In this document: positions 16,585-24,706 of the stretch, piece after piece | Numbering within the stretch: the first letter of the stretch is position 1 | Layout: the number at the start of each line of letters is the position of its first letter | Source of the DNA: Roseomonas sp. KE0001 | GTDB taxonomy: Bacteria > Pseudomonadota > Alphaproteobacteria > Acetobacterales > Acetobacteraceae | Direction of reading: 5' to 3' | Assembly: GCF_016107285.1 (NCBI RefSeq) | Contig: NZ_RCVQ01000001.1 | Coordinates: forward strand, 62,001-126,000 | Length of the DNA stretch: 64,000 bases | The notes under the pieces: model-generated | Database searches by the model: none | The model's input: the letters and a program-made list of their open reading frames with translations, nothing else | What the model was told of the DNA's origin: nothing | Position numbers and translations under genes: made by a program

Positions 16585-17487
16585 ATGTCCCTGGTCCCCA
16601 CCTTCGCCACGCCGCCAGGCTTCCTCGGCGTCACCCGCCACGACACGGCGGCGGATTTCGTCGTCGCCGGCATTCCGCTCGACATCGGCACCACCAACCG
16701 CGCCGGTGCCCGCTCGGGCCCCGAGGCCATCCGCCGCGCCAGCCGCATGCTGGTCGATGGCGCGCATCCGGCGAGCTGGGTCGATCCGGCGGCGCTCTCC
16801 CTCTCCGATGCGGGGGACTTCGCCATCGCGCTCGGCGACATCCCGGCCAGCCTCGCCGCCATCGAGGCGCAGGCCGCCGGTATCGGCCACCTGATTGCCC
16901 TTGGCGGCGAGCATGGCGTGACGCTGGCCCTGCTGCGGGCGCTGCGCCGGCGCCTCGGCGTGCCGCTCGGCCTGGCGCATTTCGACGCCCATGTGGACAC
17001 CTGGCCCGACAATTTCGGCCAGGTCTGGGGCCATGGCTCGGTCTTCTGGCACGCCATCCGCGAGGGGCTGGTCGATCCCGCGCGGATGATCCAGGTCGGC
17101 ATCCGCTCGCCCGTGCAGCGCGAGGTCTGGGACTGGACGCTGGGGCAGGGGGTCACGGTGCTGGATGCGCAGACGGTGCACGAGATGGGGCCGGCCGCGG
17201 TGGCGGCACGCATCCGGGCGGTGGTGGGCGGCGGCCCCGCCTATCTGAGCTTCGACATCGACACCCTCGACCCCGCCTTCGCCCCCGGCACCGGCACGCC
17301 CGAGATCGGCGGGCTGGCGAGCTGGCAGGCACAGGCGATCCTGCGCCGCCTGGGCGGGCTCGACTTCCGCGGAATGGACCTCGTCGAGGTGGCGCCGGCC
17401 TTCGACGTGTCCGAGATCACCGCCCTGGCCGGCGCCACGCTGGCCTGGGAATATCTGGCGCTCATGGCCGGAGGGAAGCCGGAGTAA
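16585..17487 (+). CDS. speB: Agmatinase / arginase (ureohydrolase) family protein
   Basis: A 300-residue manganese ureohydrolase. Metal-ligand motifs are LGGEHGVTLAL (about residues 109-119), AHFDAHVDTW (about 132-141) and SFDIDTLDPAF (about 223-233), all intact. Family members hydrolyse agmatine, arginine, guanidinobutyrate or related guanidines to urea and an amine or amino acid. CAGGAGG lies just upstream of the ATG. It precedes ornithine decarboxylase, so it could feed putrescine directly (agmatinase) or supply ornithine (arginase). Its urea could be used by the urease encoded about 30 kb away. Substrate choice is not settled by sequence. Confidence 0.88.
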   Translation: MSLVPTFATPPGFLGVTRHDTAADFVVAGIPLDIGTTNRAGARSGPEAIRRASRMLVDGAHPASWVDPAALSLSDAGDFAIALGDIPASLAAIEAQAAGIGHLIALGGEHGVTLALLRALRRRLGVPLGLAHFDAHVDTWPDNFGQVWGHGSVFWHAIREGLVDPARMIQVGIRSPVQREVWDWTLGQGVTVLDAQTVHEMGPAAVAARIRAVVGGGPAYLSFDIDTLDPAFAPGTGTPEIGGLASWQAQAILRRLGGLDFRGMDLVEVAPAFDVSEITALAGATLAWEYLALMAGGKPE

Positions 17488-17862
17488 GGCCCGACAGGGG
17501 CCGCTATTCGCCTGGAGCAGGGCTGAGGCACCGAAAACTTTTCCCTCATTCGGGCGAATTCCTTTAAAACCCTCCTGCCGCCACCCAAATGGTGCGGTCT
17601 CTGACGCCATCGCACGTGCCGCGAGCCCCCCGAGGGGGCACAGCAACGACGTAGAAGCGTCCTTTCTCGAAGTGGCCGGTCCTCGCGGGCCGGCGTCCTG
17701 AAGGGAGTGTGGATATGTTCGGTGAACGGACGCCTGCGATGCCCACCCATCGCAACATCGCCTGAGGCCATCGCCGGGAGCGCCACGCTTCCGGCCCGCC
17801 TCGCATCGCCGCCGGCCGCGCCGGCTCCTCCGCTGTCGCCTGTTGTTGTGGGGATTTCCGCC
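17488..17862 (+). ncRNA. Structured leader of the ornithine decarboxylase gene (speF-motif-like)
   Basis: This 375-base gap is not empty. It holds a GCCCCC/GGGGGC-type hairpin with a CGA loop (17625-17639). A stronger 8-base-pair hairpin with loop TCGC follows (17675-17694), and then a short reading frame with its own ribosome-binding site (17715-17765). Alphaproteobacterial ornithine decarboxylase genes are known to carry a conserved leader, the speF motif (Rfam RF00518). The position and the hairpins fit that family, but I could not align it to the model. It probably controls decarboxylase expression by polyamine or ornithine level (inference). Confidence 0.55.
17715..17765 (+). CDS. Putative 16-residue leader peptide upstream of ornithine decarboxylase
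   Basis: ATG at 17715 is preceded by AAGGGAG with 7 bases spacing, the best ribosome-binding site in the leader. The peptide reads MFGERTPAMPTHRNIA and ends in TGA, 97 bases before the decarboxylase start and in a different frame. It has no database name that I recognise. A role in translation-coupled control is suggested by leader peptides known from other speF systems; it remains hypothetical here. Confidence 0.45.
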   Translation: MFGERTPAMPTHRNIA

Positions 17863-19113
17863 ATGAGCCTCCTCCGCGCCCGCACCGCTGTCTCGCCTGT
17901 CCGTCCCGCGACGCGGGTGAGCCTCGCGGCCCTGCCCTCCGTCGATGCCCTGGTCGCCATCGAGCGCCCGGCCGAGCCGATGCTCTGCCTGCGTCCCGCC
18001 GCCCTGAGCCGGGGCGCGACGGAGTTCGTCACCGGCTTTCCGGGCACGGTGCTCTATGCCGTGAAGTGCAACCCCGAGCCGCTGCTGCTCCAGGCGCTCT
18101 GGGATGGCGGCGTGTGGCACTTCGACTGCGCCTCGGCGGCCGAGGTGGCGCTGGTGCGTGGGATGTTCCCCAAGGCCGCGATCCACTTCATGCATCCGGT
18201 GAAGTCCCGCCCGGCCATCCGGGAGGCCTGGACCCGTCAGGGCGTGCGCGACTTTGTGCTGGACGATGCGAGCGAGCTGGCCAAGATCCTGGAGGAGACC
18301 GGCGCCGGCGCGGCGGAGGGCCTCGGCCTTGTGGTGCGCATCGCGCCGCCGCCCGGGGGCGGGGCGCTGTACGACCTGTCGGGGAAGTTCGGCGCGACGC
18401 TGGAGGCGGCCGTCGGGCTGCTGCGCGCGGCGCGGCCGCATGCGGCGCGGCTCGGCATCTCCTTCCATGTGGGCTCGCAGTGCATGGACCCGCTGGCCTA
18501 TCGCCGCGCCCTGGCGCTGGCCGGGCAGGCGATTCGCCTGGCTGGCGTCGCCATCGACGTGGTCGATGTCGGCGGCGGCTTTCCGGTGGCCTATCCGGAG
18601 ATCGAGCCGCTGCCCCTCGGCGCCTATTTCGCCGAGATCGAGGCGGGTTTCGAGGCGCTGGGCCTGCCGGGCGCCGAGCTGTGGTGCGAGCCGGGGCGGG
18701 CACTGGCGGCGGGCGGCGGCTCCGTCGTGGTGCAGGTGCAGATGCGCCGCGGCGACACGCTCTATGTCAATGACGGCGTCTACGGCACCCTCTCCGATGC
18801 CGGGGCGCCGGGCTTCCGCTTCCCCTCCCGGCTGATCCGCCCGGAGGGCGGGGCGGCCACGGCGGAGCGCGGCTTCTCGCTCTTCGGCCCGACCTGCGAC
18901 AGCGCCGACTTCATGCGCGGACCCTTCCTCCTGCCCGAGGATGTCCGCGAGGGCGACTGGATCGAGATCGGCCAGCTCGGGGCCTATGGCGCCTGCCTGC
19001 GCACCGGCTTCAACGGCTTCGACCAGACCCGCCTGGCCGAGGTGCGCGACCGCCCGATGCTGGAGGTCGCGGCGGCCGAGCCGGCACCGCCGGAGCTTGC
19101 CCTGGCGGCCTGA
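17863..19113 (+). CDS. Ornithine decarboxylase, fold type III (alanine racemase-like) PLP enzyme
   Basis: A 416-residue decarboxylase of the eukaryotic-type ODC / group IV family, making putrescine from ornithine. The PLP lysine is Lys68 in YAVKCNPEP. The phosphate-binding glycines are in DVGGGFPVAYP, a further cofactor segment is EPGRALAAGGG, and the cross-subunit active-site cysteine is Cys345 in FGPTCDSADF. The ATG at 17863 was chosen because homologues begin near here. The frame is open back to 17707, but that region is the RNA leader. It is followed by a strong terminator. Confidence 0.92.
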   Translation: MSLLRARTAVSPVRPATRVSLAALPSVDALVAIERPAEPMLCLRPAALSRGATEFVTGFPGTVLYAVKCNPEPLLLQALWDGGVWHFDCASAAEVALVRGMFPKAAIHFMHPVKSRPAIREAWTRQGVRDFVLDDASELAKILEETGAGAAEGLGLVVRIAPPPGGGALYDLSGKFGATLEAAVGLLRAARPHAARLGISFHVGSQCMDPLAYRRALALAGQAIRLAGVAIDVVDVGGGFPVAYPEIEPLPLGAYFAEIEAGFEALGLPGAELWCEPGRALAAGGGSVVVQVQMRRGDTLYVNDGVYGTLSDAGAPGFRFPSRLIRPEGGAATAERGFSLFGPTCDSADFMRGPFLLPEDVREGDWIEIGQLGAYGACLRTGFNGFDQTRLAEVRDRPMLEVAAAEPAPPELALAA

Positions 19114-19131
19114 CCGCCGGGGAGGAGAGAG

Positions 19132-19168
19132 GGCCGGGGAGGGCATCGCCTTCCCCGGCCTTTTCTTT
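19132..19168 (+). terminator. Strong intrinsic terminator after ornithine decarboxylase
   Basis: A 12-pair stem (left arm from GGCCGGGGA, right arm ending TTCCCCGGCC) closes the 5-base loop CATCG, and TTTTCTTT follows directly. It ends the agmatinase-decarboxylase transcript. Confidence 0.85.
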
Positions 19169-19237
19169 GGCACCCGATGGGCATGGCGGCGAAACGGTCT
19201 ATCCTGCCGGGAAAACCATCCCGGAGTGACGCCCCCC

Positions 19238-20311
19238 ATGCGCGAGTACCGCATCGCCGCCATCCCCGCCGACGGCATCGGCCCCGAGGTCATCGCCGCC
19301 GGCCTGCAGGCGCTGGAGACGCTCAGCCAGCGCGCCGGCGAGTTCCGCCTGCATGTCGAGCAGTTCCCCTGGGGCTCCGACTACTACAGGAAGCACGGCG
19401 TCATGATGCCGGCGGATGGGCTGGAGCGGCTGAAGGCGTTCGACGCCATCTACTTCGGCGCCGTCGGCGCGCCGGACGTGCCGGACCACATCACCCTCTG
19501 GGGCCTGCGCCTGCCGATCTGCCAGGGCTTCGACCAGTACGCCAATGTGCGCCCGACCAAGATCCTGCCCGGCATCACCCCGCCGCTGCGCGACTGCGGC
19601 CCGGGCGATCTCGACTGGGTGATCGTGCGCGAGAACTCGGAGGGCGAGTATGCCGGGCATGGTGGCCGCGCGCACAGGGGCCTGCCGGAGGAGGTGGCGA
19701 CCGAGGTCGCGATCTTCACCCGCGTCGGCGTGACGCGCATCATGCGCTACGCCTTCCGCCTGGCGCAGGCGCGGCCGAGGAAGCTGCTGACCGTCGTTAC
19801 CAAGTCGAACGCGCAGCGGCACGGCATGGTGATGTGGGACGAGATCGCCGAGGAGGTGTCGCGCGAGTTCCCGGACGTCACCTGGGACAAGATGCTGGTC
19901 GATGCCATGACCATGCGCATGGTGCTGAAGCCGCAGAGCCTCGACACCATCGTCGCCACCAATCTGCACGCCGACATCCTCTCCGATCTCGCCGCCGCGC
20001 TGGCCGGCAGCCTGGGCGTGGCGCCCACCGGCAACATCGACCCCGAGCGGCGCTTCCCCTCGATGTTCGAACCGATCCATGGCTCGGCCTTCGACATTAC
20101 CGGAAAGGGCATCGCCAATCCCGTCGCCACCTTCTGGACCGGGGCGCAGATGCTGGAGCATCTGGGCGAGCGCGAGGCGGCGGCGCGGCTGATGAAGGCG
20201 GTGGAGCGCGTCACCGCCAGCGGCCTCCTCACCCCCGACCTGGGCGGCAAGGCCACGACCCGGGAGGTGACCGAGGCGGTCTGCGACGCGATCCGCAGCG
20301 CCAATGTCTGA
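19238..20311 (+). CDS. Tartrate dehydrogenase / isopropylmalate dehydrogenase family enzyme
   Basis: A 357-residue NAD-dependent beta-decarboxylating dehydrogenase. The N-terminus IAAIPADGIGPEVIAAGLQAL is characteristic of the TtuC type. Substrate and metal segments are YANVRPTKILPG, VIVRENSEGEYAGHGGR, the lysine in VVTKSNAQRHGMVMWDE and the aspartates in TNLHADILSDLAAAL. Such enzymes oxidise tartrate, D-malate or isopropylmalate; the ENSEGEYAGHGG region favours tartrate/D-malate activity over leucine synthesis. It precedes a Bug binding protein, which fits uptake and oxidation of a hydroxydicarboxylic acid. Confidence 0.88.
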   Translation: MREYRIAAIPADGIGPEVIAAGLQALETLSQRAGEFRLHVEQFPWGSDYYRKHGVMMPADGLERLKAFDAIYFGAVGAPDVPDHITLWGLRLPICQGFDQYANVRPTKILPGITPPLRDCGPGDLDWVIVRENSEGEYAGHGGRAHRGLPEEVATEVAIFTRVGVTRIMRYAFRLAQARPRKLLTVVTKSNAQRHGMVMWDEIAEEVSREFPDVTWDKMLVDAMTMRMVLKPQSLDTIVATNLHADILSDLAAALAGSLGVAPTGNIDPERRFPSMFEPIHGSAFDITGKGIANPVATFWTGAQMLEHLGEREAAARLMKAVERVTASGLLTPDLGGKATTREVTEAVCDAIRSANV

Positions 20312-20414
20312 GGCGCGGCGGGGCTAGCGGCCTGCGTCCCCCGATTGCGTCTTTGCCGGCTCCGGCCAACGGGCCAGACTGGACGAAAACAGACGCGACG
20401 AAAGGGAGACATCC

Positions 20415-21392
20415 ATGATCCACCGCCGAACCCTCCTGACCTCCGGCGCCGCCCTGCTGGCAACCCCCGCCCTGGCCCAGGGCCGCGGCGGCGTGCCAGA
20501 CCGCGCCATCACCGTGACGGTGCCCTTCGCCGCCGGGGGGCCGACCGATGTCATCAGCCGGCTGGTGGCCGAGGGGATGGCCAAGGATCTCGGACAGTCG
20601 GTGGTGGTGGAGAATGTCACCGGCGCCGGCGGCACCATTGCCGCCGGCCGCGTGGCCCAGGCGCGGCCGGACGGCACGGTGCTGCTGATGCATCACATCG
20701 GCCATGCCAGCACCGCCACGCTCTACCGCAAGCTGCCCTATGACGTGCAGGAGAGCTTCGCGCCGCTCGGCCTCGTCTCCGACGCCGCGATGACGCTGGT
20801 GGCGCGGCCCGACTTTCCGGCCGATGACCTCGCCGGCTTCATGCGCGAGATCCGCGAGAAGGGCGAGGCGCTGACGCTCGCCCATGCCGGGCTCGGCGGC
20901 GCCAACCAGCTCTGCGGCGTCCTGCTGCAGAGCGCGGCGGGCCGGAAGCTCACCACCGTCGCCTTCCGCGGCAGCGCGCCGGCGATTACCGACATGATCG
21001 CCGGGCGCATCGATGTCTTCTGCGACCAGGCGACCAACACGGCGCCCTTCATCCGCGAGAAGCGCATCAAGGCCTATGCCGTCACCCTGCCGCAGCGGGT
21101 GCCGGGCCTCGACCTGCCCACCACGGCCGAGGCGGGCGAGCCGGACATCCTGATGAGCACCTGGCATGGCCTCTACGCCCCCGCCGGCACGCCGCCCGAG
21201 GTGCAGGAGCGGCTCTCGGCCGCCATCCGCGCCGCCTTGCGCGAGGAGCGGCTGCTGACCCGCTTCGGCGAACTGGTCACCCAGCCGGCCGGCGCCGAGC
21301 GCGCGACGCCGGCCTATCACCGCCGCTACCTGGCGGAGGAGGTGGCGCGCTGGCGGCCGATCATCCAGGCGGCGGGACAGTACGCCGACTAG
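20415..21392 (+). CDS. Bug family tripartite tricarboxylate transporter substrate-binding protein
   Basis: A 325-residue periplasmic binding protein with a cleavable signal peptide (HRRTLLTSGAALLATPALAQ). Family segments are ITVTVPFAAGGPTDVISRL (about residues 34-52), VVENVTGAGGTIAAGRVAQ and FRGSAPAITDMIAGRIDVF. AAAGGGAGA precedes the ATG. It follows the tartrate-type dehydrogenase gene by 103 bases, so a C4 hydroxydicarboxylate is a reasonable ligand guess. No TctA/TctB partner genes are adjacent. Confidence 0.92.
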   Translation: MIHRRTLLTSGAALLATPALAQGRGGVPDRAITVTVPFAAGGPTDVISRLVAEGMAKDLGQSVVVENVTGAGGTIAAGRVAQARPDGTVLLMHHIGHASTATLYRKLPYDVQESFAPLGLVSDAAMTLVARPDFPADDLAGFMREIREKGEALTLAHAGLGGANQLCGVLLQSAAGRKLTTVAFRGSAPAITDMIAGRIDVFCDQATNTAPFIREKRIKAYAVTLPQRVPGLDLPTTAEAGEPDILMSTWHGLYAPAGTPPEVQERLSAAIRAALREERLLTRFGELVTQPAGAERATPAYHRRYLAEEVARWRPIIQAAGQYAD

Positions 21393-21396
21393 AGCA

Positions 21397-21460
21397 GATC
21401 CCGATCGGTTGGAATCAACTGATCGGGTGAAGATGCTCGCAAAAACAAAAGGCTAGAGCG
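21397..21460 (+). repeat. Dispersed intergenic hairpin repeat, copy 1
   Basis: CCCGATCGGTTG and CAACTGATCGGG form a near-perfect stem, followed by a conserved tail GCTCGCAAAAACAAAAGGC. A second copy lies in the opposite orientation at 36361-36416 with the same stem and AAAAACAA tail. It starts a few bases after a stop codon. It resembles REP-type extragenic repeats. Confidence 0.7.
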
Positions 21461-21558
21461 TGACCGCCTGAGGTGGAATGACCGAAAGGCGTGAATCACG
21501 CGATCGAACAAGGATGGAAAGCGTGTTCTGTGAACGAATGTGAACAGATCACGCGCTA
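21454..21558. repeat. MITE-like intergenic element with terminal inverted repeats
   Basis: The element begins TAGAGCGTGA and ends TCACGCGCTA, which match as inverted repeats at 9 of 10 positions. The 105-base interior has no coding frame and is less GC-rich than its surroundings. It abuts copy 1 of the hairpin repeat. It may be a small non-autonomous element or an extended REP structure. Confidence 0.5.
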
Positions 21559-21568
21559 AGGCCCCGCC

Positions 21569-22369
21569 TCACCCGTTGTCGCGGAAGGCGGGGTAGAGCG
21601 TCATGCCGCCATCGACGAAGAGTGTGGCGCCGACCACGTAATCGGCCATGTCGGAGGCCAGGAAGAGCGCGGCGCGCGCCACGTCCTCCGGAGTGCCGAT
21701 GCGGCCATAGGGGATCAGCGACAGCAGCTTCTCCCCGGCCTCGCCCTCGGTGTTCTCCGCGTTGATCGGCGTGCGGATGGCGCCGGGGGCGATGGCGTTC
21801 ACCCGGATGCCCTCCGCCGCCACCTCCTGCGCCAGGCTGCGCATCAGCAGCGCCACCCCGCCCTTGGAGGCGGCGTAGTTCACCCGCCCCGCCCAGGGGA
21901 TGACCTCGTGCACCGAACTCATGCAGAGGATCTTACCGAGGCTGGGGGCGGCGCCGGGCCGCCTGCCCTGGGCGCGGAAGCGGCGGATCGCGGCGCGCGC
22001 GCAGAGGAACTGACCCGTCAGGTTGACGTCGATGACCCGCCGCCACTGCTCCAGGGTCATCTCCGCGACCGGCGCGTCCTGCTGCAGGCCGGAATTGGCG
22101 ACCAGGATGTCGATGCCGCCGAAATGGCGGGCGGCGTCGTCGAACAAGGCCTCGACCGCCGCCTCCTCGGCCACGTCGGCCTGCACGGCGAGCGCCCGTC
22201 CGCCGGCCTGCCCGATCTGCCGCACCACCTCGGCCGCGCCCTCGGCATCGCGGTGATAGTTCACCACCACCGCGGCACCGGATTGGCCGTAGAGCAGGGC
22301 GACCGCGCGGCCGAGGCCGGAACTCGCGCCGGTCACCACCGCCACCTGCCCGTCGAGTCTGCATTCCAT
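21569..22369 (-). CDS. SDR family NAD(P)-dependent oxidoreductase
   Basis: A 266-residue short-chain dehydrogenase. Cofactor motif VVTGASSGLGRAVAL (about residues 12-26), NSGLQQDAP, the serine in CMSSVHEV and the YAASKGGVALL Tyr-Lys pair are complete. Glucose 1-dehydrogenase and similar sugar alcohol dehydrogenases share the C-terminal GAIRTPINAE pattern, but the substrate is uncertain. The start at 22369 has GGAGGGGAG upstream; an earlier in-frame start lacks this and adds a non-family N-terminus. It stands alone on the minus strand. Confidence 0.9.
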   Translation of the reverse strand: MECRLDGQVAVVTGASSGLGRAVALLYGQSGAAVVVNYHRDAEGAAEVVRQIGQAGGRALAVQADVAEEAAVEALFDDAARHFGGIDILVANSGLQQDAPVAEMTLEQWRRVIDVNLTGQFLCARAAIRRFRAQGRRPGAAPSLGKILCMSSVHEVIPWAGRVNYAASKGGVALLMRSLAQEVAAEGIRVNAIAPGAIRTPINAENTEGEAGEKLLSLIPYGRIGTPEDVARAALFLASDMADYVVGATLFVDGGMTLYPAFRDNG

Positions 22370-22828
22370 GCGCCTGTCTCCCCTCCGCTGCTGAGCAACA
22401 CCCGGGAGGCGAGGCGGTTGGGCCGGAGAGCGAGGTTGAATTTCGTAAAGTTGAGCGCTCCGGTGGAACGCCATGCTGCGGGCCGGGCGGCCCGGAGACG
22501 GGCATTCTCCCGTACCGCCCGCCGGACCCCGTGGCTCCCGGCATTCTCAGGGGAATACTGTTTCCTTACAGGGCATTAAAGGAATTCCCGAAATGTGGAG
22601 GGGGAGCTGAGGGCGCCTGGAAGTGTGAGGGTGGAATTTCTTTACACGCATGGCTTTGCGTGGAATCTCCTGACCATGTCCGTTTTTCCTGTCCTGAACC
22701 GGCCCGGGCCCCGCCGGGGCCGCTGTCGCCCGATGCTCCGCCTCGCCCGCCGGCGCTGACGCGCCCGCGACCCGCCCGCGATTCCGGCCGACCGCCGGGC
22801 CCTGCCGTCCGCACCGGGAGTGATCCTC
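22370..22828. other. 459-base intergenic region with divergent promoters
   Basis: This gap lies between the SDR gene (minus) and the SsuC-like permease gene (plus). Its middle (about 22540-22680) is less GC-rich and is the probable promoter zone. It contains a possible short frame at 22676-22759. I saw no other gene or clear repeat. Confidence 0.5.
22676..22759 (+). CDS. Possible 27-residue basic leader peptide
   Basis: An ATG-initiated frame rich in Arg and Pro (ends MLRLARRR) sits 69 bases before the permease gene. It has one cysteine and only a weak ribosome-binding site. Arg-rich short leader peptides occur upstream of sulfur-uptake genes in some bacteria. Without conservation data this is only a candidate. 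Confidence 0.2.
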   Translation: MSVFPVLNRPGPRRGRCRPMLRLARRR

Positions 22829-23680
22829 ATGCCAGCCTCCGCCACCACCGCCCTCGAGGGCAGGCCGCCCGTCCGGGCCGCCGCGCGCCCCTCTTTCCGC
22901 CGGGCCTTCCGCTGGCCGGGTCTCGGCCGGGCGCGCCGCTTCGTCGTGCCCGTGCTGCTGATCCTGCTCTGGCAGGCGGCGGCGGAGGCCGGCCTGATCT
23001 CCACCCGCATGCTGGCGCCGCCGAGCGCCATCGCGACCGCCGCCTGGGAGCTGATCGTCTCCGGCGAGCTGGGCCATCACCTGCTGGTCTCGCTGCAGCG
23101 CGTGGCCATCGGCCTGGCCATCGCCATCGGCGCCGGCGTCTCGCTGGGCCTGGTCGCCGGCCTGTCGAAGCTCGGCGAGGACGCCATCGACGCCACCCTG
23201 CAGATGCTGCGCGCGCTGCCCTTCCTGGCGCTGGTGCCGCTGCTGATCCTCTGGCTCGGGATCGGCGAGGCGACCAAGATCGTCCTGGTCGCGCTCGGCG
23301 CCACCTTCCCGATCTACCTGACGCTGTTCGGCGGCATCCGCAGCACCGACCCGAAGCTGCTGGAGGCGGGGCAGGTGCTGGGCCTGAGCCACGCGCAGAA
23401 GATCGTCCATATTGTCCTGCCGGCGGCACTGCCGCAGGCGCTGGTCGGGCTGCGCTACGCGCTCGGCACCGCCTGGCTCAGCCTCGTTGTCGGCGAGCAG
23501 ATCAACGCCACCGCCGGCATCGGCTTCCTGGTGATGGATGCGCGCGAGTTCCTGCGCACCGACATCATCGTCGTCGGCCTGCTGGTCTATGCCCTGCTCG
23601 GCCTCTCCGCCGACCAGCTGGTGCGCGCCCTGGAGCGCCGCGCCCTGGCCTGGCGCCCGAGCCTGGTGCGGGAGGGCTGA
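22829..23680 (+). CDS. ABC transporter permease, SsuC/TauC (sulfonate/nitrate/taurine) type
   Basis: A 283-residue inner-membrane permease of the binding-protein-dependent type. About six hydrophobic helices are seen. The EAA coupling loop is EAGQVLGLSHAQKIVHIVLP (about residues 178-197). The ATG at 22829 has GGGAG at a normal distance; the GTG nine bases upstream overlaps that site. It is followed after 4 bases by the ATPase gene. The family imports alkanesulfonates, taurine, nitrate or thiamine precursors. Confidence 0.9.
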   Translation: MPASATTALEGRPPVRAAARPSFRRAFRWPGLGRARRFVVPVLLILLWQAAAEAGLISTRMLAPPSAIATAAWELIVSGELGHHLLVSLQRVAIGLAIAIGAGVSLGLVAGLSKLGEDAIDATLQMLRALPFLALVPLLILWLGIGEATKIVLVALGATFPIYLTLFGGIRSTDPKLLEAGQVLGLSHAQKIVHIVLPAALPQALVGLRYALGTAWLSLVVGEQINATAGIGFLVMDAREFLRTDIIVVGLLVYALLGLSADQLVRALERRALAWRPSLVREG

Positions 23681-23684
23681 CGCC

Positions 23685-24455
23685 ATGACCCGTCCCGTCG
23701 TCGAGGTGCACGGCCTGACCCGCCGCTTCCACGGCCCCGAGCGGCCGCCGGTGCTGGACCGCATCGACCTGACCATCCGCCGTGGCGAGTTCGTCGCCCT
23801 GCTCGGCCGCAGCGGCTCGGGCAAGACGACGCTGCTGCGGACCCTCGCCGGGCTCGATCCCGTGACCGAGGGGCGCGCCACGGTGCCGGAGCGGCGTGCC
23901 GTGGTCTTCCAGGAGCCGCGCCTGCTGCCCTGGAAGAAGGTCTGGAAGAATGTCGCGCTCGGCCTGCCGGGCAGTGCCGCCGAGGCACGGCGGAAGGCGG
24001 AGGCGGCGCTGGCCGAGGTCGAGCTGACGCATCGCGCCGAGGCCTGGCCACTCACCCTCTCGGGTGGCGAGGCGCAGCGCACCGGCCTGGCCCGTGCCCT
24101 GGTGCGCGAGCCCGAGCTGCTGCTGCTGGACGAGCCCTTCGCCGCGCTTGACGCGCTGACCCGCCTGCGGATGCAGTCCCTGGTGGGTGAGTTGGTTCAG
24201 GCGCACCGCCCCGCCGTGCTGCTGGTGACGCATGACGTGGAGGAGGCGCTGCTGCTGGCCGACCGCGCCCTGGTGCTGGCCGGCGGGCATCTGGTGGAGG
24301 ACATCCCGATCGGCCTGCCGCGCCCGCGCCGCCGCGCCGATCCGGCCTTCGAGGCGCTGCGCCTGCGGCTGCTCGGCGCGCTGGGCGTGGACGAGGATGG
24401 CCACGACGCCGCGGCGCGGCCCGCCTTCGGCGCCGATTCGCGGCAGGCAGCCTGA
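23685..24455 (+). CDS. ABC transporter ATP-binding protein, SsuB/TauB type
   Basis: A 256-residue ATPase with Walker A GRSGSGKTTLLRTLAGLD (about residues 41-58), Q-loop VFQEPRLLPWKKVWKNV, signature LSGGEAQRTGLARAL, Walker B LLLLDEPFAALD and H-loop LVTHDVEEALLLADR. The PRLLPWKKVWKNV segment is typical of sulfonate/taurine importers. It follows the permease gene by 4 bases, and a MITE-like repeat begins right at its stop codon. Confidence 0.92.
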   Translation: MTRPVVEVHGLTRRFHGPERPPVLDRIDLTIRRGEFVALLGRSGSGKTTLLRTLAGLDPVTEGRATVPERRAVVFQEPRLLPWKKVWKNVALGLPGSAAEARRKAEAALAEVELTHRAEAWPLTLSGGEAQRTGLARALVREPELLLLDEPFAALDALTRLRMQSLVGELVQAHRPAVLLVTHDVEEALLLADRALVLAGGHLVEDIPIGLPRPRRRADPAFEALRLRLLGALGVDEDGHDAAARPAFGADSRQAA

Positions 24456-24615
24456 GAGCCCGTTCGGGAATGGTCGCGGGTCGGTCTACCGGGTCCTTTC
24501 CGCGCCGGGGGCGTCAGGCCCTGGCCCCGATGCCCCGCATCGGAGCGGCGGACCGTCCTGCCCGGCACGAAGAATCCCTCGCCAGCCCGCCGCCGCCTCA
24601 TTCTCGAACGGGCTC
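24456..24615. repeat. MITE-like element with 17-base terminal inverted repeats
   Basis: The left end GAGCCCGTTCGGGAATG (24456-24472) and the inverted right end CATTCTCGAACGGGCTC (24599-24615) match at 16 of 17 positions. The 160-base element has no coding frame of its own. It starts at the base after the stop of the ATPase gene and separates it from the binding-protein gene of the same transporter. Insertion within an operon is the simplest reading. Confidence 0.65.
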
Positions 24616-24706
24616 CGAGGCGATGCGGCGCCCTCGGCGGGAGCGATGTCGGGGCGGCTGAGCCGCCTTTCCCCTCCCTCAGCCTCTCCTTCAAGGACGC
24701 CAACCG

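Noticed and set aside
17707-17862. N-terminal extension of ornithine decarboxylase by 52 residues
   Set aside because: The GTG at 17707 directly abuts the AAGGGA site with no spacing, the added residues are low-complexity Ala/Pro, and the DNA here is the structured leader with a short frame in another phase.
13825-19293. A very long open frame on the minus strand across the malonate and polyamine genes
   Set aside because: It is the mirror of well-supported plus-strand genes with intact catalytic motifs. Its composition (Arg, Gln, His, Gly-rich, no domains) is what GC-rich antisense frames give.
22370-22828. Riboswitch upstream of the SsuC-like gene
   Set aside because: I could not find a recognisable riboswitch core in the gap; only a weak short frame is present.
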